In this document: positions 1-7,200 of the stretch, piece after piece
Position numbering within the stretch: position 1 is the stretch's first letter
Layout: each line of letters opens with the position of its first letter
NCBI GenBank assembly: GCA_019314185.1
Contig: JAFCZU010000075.1
Coordinates: 1-11,290 of the forward strand
Source: Deltaproteobacteria bacterium
GTDB lineage: Bacteria > Desulfobacterota > Desulfobacteria > Desulfobacterales > ETH-SRB1
DNA: 11,290 nt
Direction: 5' to 3'
The notes under the pieces: generated by a model
Told to the model about the DNA's origin: nothing
Database searches by the model: none
Seen by the model: only the letters and a program-made list of their open reading frames with translations
Translations under genes and position numbers: made by a program

Positions 1-1
1 C

Positions 2-166
2 AAACATTTTGGTTTACCAGTGGTTAGAACGCTTTCCATATTAAAAGTGGCAAAAAATAAAAAAATCATAAGCAAAATACGGCCAATTGTTGAACAAATG
101 GTTCAAAGAGGCCGGTGGTATTCGAAAAATGTTATTGACAAATTTTTAAGTGACGTTGGTGAGTGA
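2..166 (+). CDS. C-terminal end of a DUF3368 (PIN-like) toxin protein, cut by the window edge
   Basis: An open frame of 54 codons enters from the left edge and ends at TGA 164-166. The visible residues run from KHFGLPVVRTLSILKVAKNK near the start to FLSDVGE at the end. This fits the C-terminal third of DUF3368 proteins as I know them: a G-L-P-V-x-x-T-L-x-I-L block, an A-K-x-x-x-x-I block, and a closing short helix ending in Gly-Glu. DUF3368 proteins are PIN-like putative ribonucleases, usually encoded just after a small UPF0175 antitoxin gene. Both the antitoxin and the N-terminal acidic residues would lie outside the window, so it is unclear whether the gene is intact. No frameshift is visible in this part. 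The family call comes from motif recall and has not been searched. Confidence 0.72.
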   Translation, partial: KHFGLPVVRTLSILKVAKNKKIISKIRPIVEQMVQRGRWYSKNVIDKFLSDVGE

Positions 167-1139
167 AAAGCACATCCCAATCACGGTAGTATCAAGTCTC
201 CGCCGCAAGCGGATTTAGTGTATACCCTTTCATTCGGAAACTGAGAAAGCAAAGAAAAATCCAGTAAATCCTGCCTCTTCCGTCAAATTCCAGAGGATTA
301 TTTGACTGAGGTCAATCCTGTCTAAAAAAACAGAAACTTATAAACTAATGAGCGTCCCCCCACTCTTCTATTCTCAGTTGCCGTGCCATAGATTAAGATT
401 TATAAAGTCTATTTTGAGTTGTCAAGCTTTATTATAATAATCAAGGTTTGACCCCAATTCCGATAAATCAATCACAATATTTGACTACTACGGGCTTCTA
501 TAAAAACAGGATGGAAAGTAACCCATCGAATAGAATGCCCCCTGTCCTCTGAACGTCTAGGCGGGAACCAGGTACAGAGAATGCAGGACAAACGTATTTT
601 AGGAACTGTTGGAAGAACCCTGCTAATTGCAAAAAGATCATAATAAATCAGTGCCCGCTCCCGGGTAACTATAATAACACTTGGAAAGCCAATATCTGTG
701 ATAAGGTCAGAAGGTAACATATCCCATATTACACATTGTCTGAATATGATTCATTCACGGGTATTGGGGTTAAATACGCTTTTGCTTTTATATTTAACTG
801 GGGCCAAATTCGTCAATCCTTCCTGATCTCAGCCTTCAGCTATGAGCTATCAGCCCCCCGCTATGCTCAATGCGCCATGCGTTCTACGAACTCAACAAGC
901 AAGAGTCAAGAGCAAACCCAAGGTTCTTCCCCATTAGTTGATTCTTCCATTCCATATCAGTGCCACGGTTGATTGCATGGTAGAAAACACCAGAATATTC
1001 AACGCGAAGCTGACTTGCCTATTAATTTGCCCTCGTTATTCACTTCTCGTTTGTCTTACATCAAATTCAAAATCAGGATCGAATAATTTTATGACGACGT
1101 CAATAATTATTAATTAAGATGCGACCCTGTTTTGTTCCA
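167..1139. other. Long stretch without a convincing gene
   Basis: Nearly 1 kb between the DUF3368 end and the vapC remnant. Open frames of about 80 codons occur (minus strand 472-720, plus strand 736-972), but their translations show no family motif, no good ribosome binding site and no steady codon bias. A short inverted repeat, TCCGC-CGCAA-GCGGA, lies just after the DUF3368 stop, near 208-222. It has no T-run and is not called a terminator. The only clear structure is the first copy of a 50-base direct repeat at 315-365. The stretch looks like decayed intergenic DNA. Confidence 0.6.
315..365. repeat. Direct repeat, copy A (51 bases)
   Basis: This block matches 1617-1666 over its full length, in the same orientation, apart from one C. 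The C-run before ACTC is six long here and five long in copy B. The block starts ATCCTGTCTAAAAAAACAG, in which CTGT and ACAG form a small inverted repeat, and ends AGCGTCCCCCCACTC. Flanks on both sides differ from those of copy B. It could be the end of an insertion element or a small dispersed repeat. No inverted partner copy was found in the window. Confidence 0.9.
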
Positions 1140-1395
1140 TTAACAATTCTTCCTTTTCATGGCAAAAGATTGGTTGCATGCTATGGAGAAATAAGGTTTT
1201 CATGGCAAAAGATTGGTTGCATGCTATGGAGAAATAAGGTCATTGCTGGAATCCAAAGGGAAAACAATCGGCCCGCTTGATATGCTGATCGTCGCTCATG
1301 CCTTGGGTCTGAATCTAACGATTATCTCAAACAACATCAAAGAATTTTTAAGAATCCCGAATCTCAAATGTGAAAATTGGATATCCGAACTTTAG
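1140..1395 (+). pseudogene. vapC: vapC-type PIN toxin remnant, C-terminal part, broken by a 43-base duplication
   Basis: VapC toxins are PIN-domain endoribonucleases paired with a VapB antitoxin. From 1213 to the TAG at 1393-1395 the frame reads VACYGEIRSLLESKG, then IGPLDMLIVAHALGLNLTII, then SNNIKEF and ENW. This is the typical VapC C-terminal half: the YGEIR helix, the G-P-x-D-x-x-I-A-H-A block with its conserved Asp, the T/SNN-x-x-EF motif and the final ENW. An exact 43-base tandem duplication at 1154-1240 breaks the frame. Removing one copy joins LTILPFHGK in frame to VACYGEIRSLL, which extends the homology upstream. No recognisable N-terminal half with the first catalytic Asp is present before about 1140, and no vapB is seen. 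The gene is a dead fragment. Confidence 0.8.
1154..1240. repeat. 43-base exact tandem duplication inside the vapC remnant
   Basis: The 44 bases 1154-1197 recur unchanged at 1197-1240, sharing one T at the joint, so the period is 43. Both copies contain CATGGCAAAAGATTGG and ATGGAGAAATAAGGT. Because 43 is not a multiple of three, the duplication shifts the vapC reading frame. Complete identity of the copies suggests a recent event, such as replication slippage. Confidence 0.95.
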
Positions 1396-1616
1396 TGGAT
1401 TGAGATAACGCCTTCAAGGTGAGCATATCTTTTCTGCTTTCTGAGTTCCGTTCTTCCCCCTATGCGCATCCGCTTCAGGCCTTGAGCTTTTTTTCTCTCT
1501 GTTCTTTGCGCCATGCCCTTATCCAACAACGAGCAAAAGTATTTGTCTGCAAGGAAAAAAGTTAGGAACGTTCGGAACAAATGTCGCCTTTGAGATTGCC
1601 CGCCTTTGGAGGGTTC

Positions 1617-1666
1617 ATCCTGTCTAAAAAAACAGAAACTTATAAACTAATGAGCGTCCCCCACTC
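1617..1666. repeat. Direct repeat, copy B (50 bases), at the break of the methyltransferase
   Basis: This is the second copy of the block at 315-365, differing only by one C in the C-run. Its right edge (1666) falls within about ten bases of where the minus-strand methyltransferase frame stops resembling its family. That suggests the repeat marks an insertion or recombination joint. Reading through it adds about 14 unrelated codons before a stop at 1624. Confidence 0.9.
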
Positions 1667-2040
1667 CAGACCCTAATATAATTAAAGACTCCCCATGTGC
1701 TTTCCACATTCAAGATGCTGGCATGTCTGAGACTGATATTTTGCAGCTCCAGATCCTGAATTGACTTATGCCCTGATTCAATCTGTCGCCTCGAAAGATC
1801 GATTCCCACAAATTCGCTGTCAGGCAGGTGGAAAGCCATCGGAATCAGATTGCCGCCGGCGGCGCATCCAAGCTCTAGAACACGGCATTGGGTGACCGGT
1901 GCAGGTGAAAGTCCAAATAGCCGAGCCAGAGTGGCAAGGCGGTCCGGGTGACTTTGTGGAAAGGACTGGCTTTCGTAAGGTACTTCGTCGTAGCTGGTCC
2001 GCTTATCCGTGTACTTCAGCTCAAGATTCATTTCTGGCAC
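1667..2040 (-). pseudogene. Class I SAM-dependent methyltransferase, N-terminal fragment
   Basis: The frame starts at GTG 2040 (an ATG three codons on, at 2031, is the alternative) and keeps family features for about 122 residues. SYDEVPYES and FPQSHPDRLATLARLFGL near residues 16-44 form the N-terminal block of a methyltransferase family that often also has a regulatory domain. VLELGCAAGGN (about 54-64) is motif I, the SAM-binding loop. FVGIDLS (about 78-84), with its acidic residue after strand 2, is motif II. The sequence then reaches STWGVFNYI and runs into the direct repeat at 1617-1666. Relatives I know go on for several hundred residues more, so most of the protein is missing and the fragment is probably inactive. 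The ribosome binding site is weak. The methylated substrate is unknown. Confidence 0.82.
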
Positions 2041-2199
2041 TTTTTAAGTAGAAAAATGTCTTACCCCATTAAGTCAAATCGTTAAATGTTTGTGATATCT
2101 CCAGGAAACGTGATGTGACCATGCACATTAACTTGCGTGAGCTGAAACCAATTCTAGCCATTATTGCCTGAAAAACGTTTTGATGATATGGAATAACAG

Positions 2200-2360
2200 T
2201 TCCCGTGATAGGTGTGTCACTATCAGAGGCAAACTGTCCCATCCGAGACACGAAATTCTGTCGGTCCTCTCGGTCATCCACAATCTACGCCTCTCTGTTC
2301 CCCTGATGATGACATGGTGCAGGGGGTACCAGGGACATCAAGCCTTGCCTGCCTTGGCAT
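2200..2360 (-). pseudogene. REP-associated tyrosine transposase (Y1/TnpA_REP-like), decayed N-terminal fragment
   Basis: The ATG at 2360 follows a strong AGGAGG. Three frames together spell the usual start of this family. MPRQARLDVPGT comes first; after a frameshift in a C-run near 2325 comes LHHVIIRG with ERR; after a second shift (one base missing near 2283) comes VDDREDRQNFVSRMGQFASD. Family members are HUH/Y1-type single-strand DNA transposases linked to palindromic REP sequences. The HxH metal motif, normally soon after this point (N-H-x-H), is not visible. After about 2200 the frame continues into sequence that does not resemble the family. The catalytic Tyr region is absent. Two frameshifts and a large deletion mean the gene is dead. 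Confidence 0.75.
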
Positions 2361-2364
2361 AATT

Positions 2365-2370
2365 CCTCCT
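2365..2370 (-). promoter_or_regulatory. Ribosome binding site of the dead transposase
   Basis: On the minus strand this reads AGGAGG, four bases before the ATG at 2360. It fixes that ATG as the ancestral start, in agreement with the family's usual MPRQAR beginning. Confidence 0.7.
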
Positions 2371-2864
2371 TATATTACCAGTTGCCGCCTTTCGCCCTTA
2401 CTTATACCATCATAAGCCAACAAATTCAAAGGATGTCCCCCAACTTCCCTGATTCGATTAGATCCAGGATTCGCTATAGGGTAGAGTTCCGCCGGACCTT
2501 TTGCAGGAGCTACTACAAGCCCAACAGGGAACCTGCGCCTATTAGGCATCCAAATGTTCAACTATCTGTTTTTTAAAAAGAAATTTTTTTGCTTGACAGG
2601 GGAAATATAGGATGTCCCGCAATTCCATACTCTTTCGCCAATAGGCACTAACAGATCCCATGACAACAGATGCAAACCACAGGAGAGCTGTTTGGTAACT
2701 TCTTTGGCAAAGGACTCACATGATCGGAAGATTCCTCTGTCCACATTGAACAAAAAAACAGGGTTTCGCTACAGAAATGAAATAGTCAAGCACGCTCTGC
2801 ACGAACGTCCCGTCTTTCCCGTATGAAGTATACCCGTTTTTCAGCAACCACCCTCAAATTATTG
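2371..2864. other. Stretch without a convincing gene; two AGGATGTCCC motifs
   Basis: About 490 bases between the transposase fragment and the small membrane protein gene. Frames of about 63 codons exist on the minus strand (2370-2561, 2562-2753), but I recognise no family in them and they look like chance. AGGATGTCCC occurs twice in the same orientation, at 2430-2439 and 2609-2618 (GGGACATCCT on the transposase strand). GGGGACATCC-like words are, as I recall, common around REP-associated transposases, so this may be the non-coding flank of that element. Confidence 0.5.
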
Positions 2865-3068
2865 TTACCGTGTAAATAGTCGATATGCGCCCCATAAACA
2901 TAAAGAACCTAACCCGAGATATGTGATAACAATTACCCAGTAGAAGATACTTGTTCTCGTTTCAATGATGCCATATAGACCGATTGTTTTTCCAAAGGAA
3001 AGGGATAGGGCTCCAGCTAGTAAGAAAATGATTCCAGCGAGTAAAAAAATGAGGGCGGAATTTGTCAT
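2865..3068 (-). CDS. Small predicted membrane protein, 67 residues
   Basis: ATG 3068 to TAA 2865. Residues about 4-26 (SALIFLLAGIIFLLAGALSL and on) and about 40-62 (FYWVIVITYLGLGSLCLWGA) are two hydrophobic segments long enough to cross the membrane. They are joined by a short loop with KT and ETRTS. The last residues, YRLFTR, are basic, which suggests that both ends face the cytoplasm. No family is recognised. The ribosome binding site is poor, and neighbours on both sides are decayed DNA, so expression is uncertain. It is called because the alternation of hydrophobic helix, polar loop and hydrophobic helix over nearly the whole frame is unlikely in random sequence. Confidence 0.5.
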   Translation of the reverse strand: MTNSALIFLLAGIIFLLAGALSLSFGKTIGLYGIIETRTSIFYWVIVITYLGLGSLCLWGAYRLFTR

Positions 3069-3440
3069 AACTATAAAGCTAAGCCGTTACTTAGTTGACC
3101 TCTATTTTTGTAATATCACATTACACAGATTCTTATAGAAAAAATTCGCACATCCTCTTCTCCCAATCAAATTAATATCAAGTTCAATTTAATCGCGATA
3201 TTTCAGGCTTTGTTTCCGATTATAGGACTGAGTATACATAAAAACGTTTCAATACCTCAACGGCCTGGCTATATGATGCGCATGACCACCCCAATAAGCA
3301 TGTGTCCCGCCTATACACGGAGCGCGCAGAAAGCTATCAATACCTCAGTGCGGAAACCAACCTCCGTTGACTACCGTTCTTTACATGCACGAATGGAAGA
3401 CCCCGATTCCCCTCGGGTTGCCGTAAAAAACAGATTTTAA
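3069..3440. other. Stretch without a recognised gene, next to the intron fragment
   Basis: About 370 bases. The plus-strand frame 3210-3440 has no recognisable motif. The part from about 3210 to 3440 may still belong to the decayed group II intron on the minus strand, since its composition resembles the intron core more than the AT-rich bases 3069-3200. I could not find a domain V hairpin or any reverse transcriptase motif, so the extent is open. Confidence 0.45.
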
Positions 3441-3759
3441 AGCTCGAATCGGCCTAAGACTCCGAGTAGGCGATGCGCACTCAAAATGGCACACACACCG
3501 CTGTTGCCTGCTGGCGTATTGATATCATCGGCCCGTTCCAGTAACGGTCTTTTCGGAGCTCAACACCTTTACGGTCAGCATCACCTGCTGCCATTGCACC
3601 TCGCTTCCTTTCATGCCTACGCTTCAGTCACTGTGTTACCGCGACGACTGTCAGGCTTGATACCGACCCCGTGGTTAGCGGTTTCTCGGGCAGGATTCTC
3701 ACCTGCTTGCTTCTACGACCTTGCCCGGCCGTAACCAAGACCTGAAACCGATTCCGCAC
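3441..3759 (-). mobile_element. Group II intron RNA, 5' part (domain I), without its maturase
   Basis: Read on the minus strand, the block starts GTGCGGAATCGG at 3759, which fits the GUGYG consensus at group II intron 5' ends. Domain I-like features follow. AGCAAGCAGGTGAGAATCC forms the hairpin GCAGG-TGAGAAT-CCTGC (3690-3706). After it come AACCACGGGGTCGGTATCAA, CCTGAC-AGTCGTCGCGGTAA, a CAGTGACTGAAGC segment, GAAAGGAAGCGAGGTGC and GTTGAGCTCCGAAAAG. The antisense reading gives the protein-like words that databases often carry as false genes over such introns. No reverse transcriptase/maturase frame and no domain V (AGCCGT...GAAA...ACGGTT) is seen between here and 2865, so this is a 5' fragment. 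It starts 60 bases past the immunity gene stop. Confidence 0.7.
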
Positions 3760-3819
3760 ATTGACCTCTTCTATCTGTCCATCCTTTGACCTTGACCTAT
3801 CCCTGATCCTTATCCCCTA

Positions 3820-4245
3820 TCATTCTTTCTCGTTCTCGAACTGCTTCCAGTAGGTACTCACTAGTTCGAATTCCCCAACAGAAGGCAACTTTATGCTCTT
3901 GTGTCGAATTGCTTCTGCCAACCTTTTGTGGCCAAGCGAGAACTCGACCTTCTGAGGAACATCCAGAGAGTGGTCTTTGTACGCCTCGTTCTTCCATTCC
4001 ACACGCCTCTTCCCGATATACCGCTCGACGCACTTAACAGCATCTTCGAGAGAGAAGAATTTTGCTTGAAAGTATGCACCCCCTTCGTCCATGTTGTAGA
4101 GTTCATACTCAACAGAAACAAGATACCCCTGCCGAATAAACACCTTTCTGACATAACCAGGATAGTCTGGAAACCACAGAGAGTCTGGACAGACCTCATG
4201 AGTGTAGCCGACTTTTAATTGAGCTTTGATTTCGTCAAGAGTCAT
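3820..4245 (-). CDS. Putative immunity protein for the Rhs toxin tail, 141 residues
   Basis: ATG 4245 lies a few bases after GGGGTGAA, a fair ribosome binding site, and 54 bases after the Rhs stop. The protein is small, soluble and rich in charged and aromatic residues: MTLDEIKAQL at the start, CPDSLWFPDYPGYVRKVFI near 19-37, YELYNMDEGGAYFQAKFFSL near 47-66, and a charged C-terminal half ending WKQFENEKE. No signal peptide or membrane segment is visible. I do not recognise an immunity family. The role rests on position: in Rhs and other polymorphic toxin loci the gene right after the toxin tail almost always encodes the cognate immunity protein, which binds and blocks the toxin in the cytoplasm. 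Lack of a signal peptide would fit a toxin acting in the cytoplasm. It is the last gene of the operon. Confidence 0.82.
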   Translation of the reverse strand: MTLDEIKAQLKVGYTHEVCPDSLWFPDYPGYVRKVFIRQGYLVSVEYELYNMDEGGAYFQAKFFSLEDAVKCVERYIGKRRVEWKNEAYKDHSLDVPQKVEFSLGHKRLAEAIRHKSIKLPSVGEFELVSTYWKQFENEKE

Positions 4246-4299
4246 TTCTTTTCACCCCATACAAAGTGAGACCTCTATCATATAGTTCCAGTGCAATTC

Positions 4300-7200
4300 C
4301 TACCCTGTAATGATAATTGCAGATTTACTGCCATCATGATTTCTTATGTTGTAGTGAGGGTTGGTCCTGTGCGGATGCCCTCCGGGCAAATCGGGATGAA
4401 TTGGAGAACCAGGCGCGGCTTTGTTAACAAGGTCTCCACGATAGGTACCGTTAGGTTGCCTCCAATAGGGATTCGAATGACCGGGCTTGTTCCAGTCTAG
4501 ACCCCGGAGACTTGGACCTGCATCATCAAGCCCTGGCACGGGTAGTCGGCGATCAAACGTGTGCGGTCTTAGTTCTGGCATGTTATCCAACAGCTCACGT
4601 GCTTCCTTCATTGTTTTTACTTCGACGTTTGCCCCTCCTCTCCTTAACTTGTCAATAAGATCTCTGACTCTTCTGCATATCAAGCCAAGCGGGTCTATCC
4701 ATTTAAATATGTTCGGTGGAAATCCATAGAGGTCCTCCCCCGCCCAGAGCCTTAGCGGATCGTGACTTATGAACGAGCAGATGATAGGATCAAAATATCT
4801 ATGTCGACTGTAACAGAAACCCGTCTCTCTGTCATGATACTGTCCCTGTAAGCGAAGGGGGTTATCGATTATCTGTTTCCGCAATCCTTTGATGGCGCTT
4901 AGCGCGTCATACGTCGCTTCCCATACTGTTGCTCCGGTATGGTCGAGCAATCGGTTCGGGCATCCGTTAAGATCATTTTGGTAATAAGCCAGCTGGTATT
5001 CGCATACGTAGGTATTTGAGGGTTTTGTCACTCCAACGCAATGAACTAATACTAACGGCTCGAAGGTATTTGGATATAGGATCCACTCGCGGTATTGCGA
5101 GTTCGGTGGAGCAATCCAGCCGTTGGTGGATTCAATTCGGTCACCCAGCAGCGCATCGCCATCCCAAGTAAACTCTGTGCGCTCGTCACCCGTGCGCTTT
5201 TCTATCCGCCGCCCCAGTGGGTCGTATCGATAGCGCGTGGGCATCCCATTCATGCAACTCTCAATCAGCCGCTGATTCGTATCCCACCGCAGCGTTAGGT
5301 CCCTCCGCCCGTCGTTTCGATAGACGAGATTCCCACAGCGGTCGAACCGATAGAGCGCCCCTTCGTACTCGCGCTCGCGCAACCACTCATGGTCCACCGC
5401 CCGCCGTGCCGCGGCGGCTGCCTTCGGTCGTCCACCCTCGATGATGCGTGTCACCAGCCTATCTCCCGCCGGGTCGTTGAGGTAATGCTTCAACTTCCCT
5501 TGCGGGTCGAGCTGCACAGTGATGCGCCCCACAGGATCGTAGGCGTACTTGTCGATGCCGGACTCTGCATCGCGCCGTTCGGTTAGGTTGCCCGCTGCGT
5601 CGTAGCTGTAGGCGACCTCAACTACAGGCTTGGCATCCTTACGCACGCGCTGCCGCGTCAGATACCCATCGGCACTGTAGTCCATCTCCCAGCGCAGAGA
5701 AGAGCTGAGCTGTCCAGCGACGATGCGCCCTACAGCGTCGCGCTGGATCTCAATCGGCGGATTGTCGTCAATAGTAATGCCGACAGCTTGTTCAAGCGCG
5801 TCGTAGGTGTAGCTGACCTGATGGCTGACCGTGGCTTCACCCTGCTTGAGTGCCGTCTCGCGCAAGATGCGGTTGCCTACTTCGTTGTAGGCGTTTCGGA
5901 TGACAAAATCCTCACCCTGCTTCTCTATAGTCATTCTCCCTTCGGGGTCGAACTCCCGCTCGATGCGGATGTATCGGTTGGCACAAACGGTAAGATTCCC
6001 GTTGGCGTCGTATTCGAAGCTCTCTTCGAACGGTGCCTTGGCCCCGTCGGGGTCAGGTAGGCTCTTTTTCAGAACGCGCCCGAGTGGGTCTGTGTCATAG
6101 GCAGTAACCCGCCCAAGCGGGTCAATGCTGCGCTGGATATGCCCGCAAGAGGAGTATGAGTACGTTCTCACCTGGCCCCAGTAGTCAACTTCCTTGACGA
6201 TGCGCCCCAACGCGTCGCGCTTCAGGTGATAGGTTTCCCCACGCTGATTGGTAACGCCGATGAGCTGTTCTTCGGTGTCGTAGTGGTACTTAACATTGTG
6301 GCCGTTCGCCTGGATGCGTTGGGCGATCTCGCCTTGGCCGAAATATTCCAGACGGGTTTCGGAGCCGTTTTCGTCCACGTAGTGGATTAGGTTGTCTTCG
6401 GCATCGTAGACGCAACGGACGGCTGCGCCTGACGGTAGGCGAACGTCGGTGAGCCGGCTCTTGGCGTCGTAAAGGTAGATGGTCTTGCGATCAAGCGGAT
6501 CGAGCTTGCTATTGATGTTAGCGAGAACATCGTAAGTAAACCGGGTATCGTGGCCCAAGGGATCCTTGAAAGTCGTTAGATTTCCGAAAGCGTCGAACGC
6601 AAACTCAGAGCGCGCACCACGAGGGTTGATCAAGGCAACCAACTGGCCGCGGCCATCATACTCGTAGCGCGATACGTTGCCGAGTGGCGCAGTCTGTTCA
6701 AGCAAGAGACCTCGTGAATCCCACTTCTGCCTGCACTGTGTGCCATTCGGGTCGGTGATCCGTACCGGTTTGCTGGCGGCATCAAACTCGGTCTCGATGA
6801 CGGTGCCGTCTGGTCGAGTGAGCCTCGTCAGATTACCGCTCGGATCGTAAACGAACTCGGTGCGATTGCCGTCGGGATCCACGACGGCAGTCGTTCGCCC
6901 TACCTCATCGTATTCATATACTGTTACGCCATTGAGCGGATCGACTTCCTTGACCACTTGAAAAAGATCATTGTATTCGACCAACGAGGTATGGCCTAGC
7001 GAATTGGTAACTTCTGTTTCGCCTTTTAATGAATTGAAACGTAGGCGATAATCATAGAGCCCACCATCACCCCAGGTGTGTACGCAACGGCCCTGGCTGG
7101 AGTGTGCATCGTATTCGTAATAGAATGATAATCCGTTTCTATCGATATGTTGTACGCAACAATGGTTGCGATATTGAAAGCGGTAAGGATTGTTCAGTGT

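Noticed and set aside
472..720. Minus-strand 82-residue frame
   Set aside because: No family motif, no ribosome binding site and mixed composition; it looks like chance in decayed DNA.
736..972. Plus-strand 78-residue frame
   Set aside because: The translation shows no domain-like pattern and there is no good start region.
1392..1580. Minus-strand 62-residue basic frame
   Set aside because: Rich in Lys/Arg, but it matches nothing I know, overlaps the end of the vapC remnant, and has no ribosome binding site.
3486..3734. Plus-strand 82-residue frame
   Set aside because: It is antisense to the group II intron RNA. Such frames are a known source of false gene calls.
3780..3820. Terminator after the immunity gene
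   Set aside because: No GC-rich hairpin followed by a T-run is seen on the minus strand here. Transcription may run on into the intron fragment.
4303..4400. HNH nuclease motif in the toxin tail
   Set aside because: The His-rich GGHPHRTNPHYN does not have the spacing of an HNH/beta-beta-alpha-metal motif; the Asn and the second His of that motif cannot be placed.
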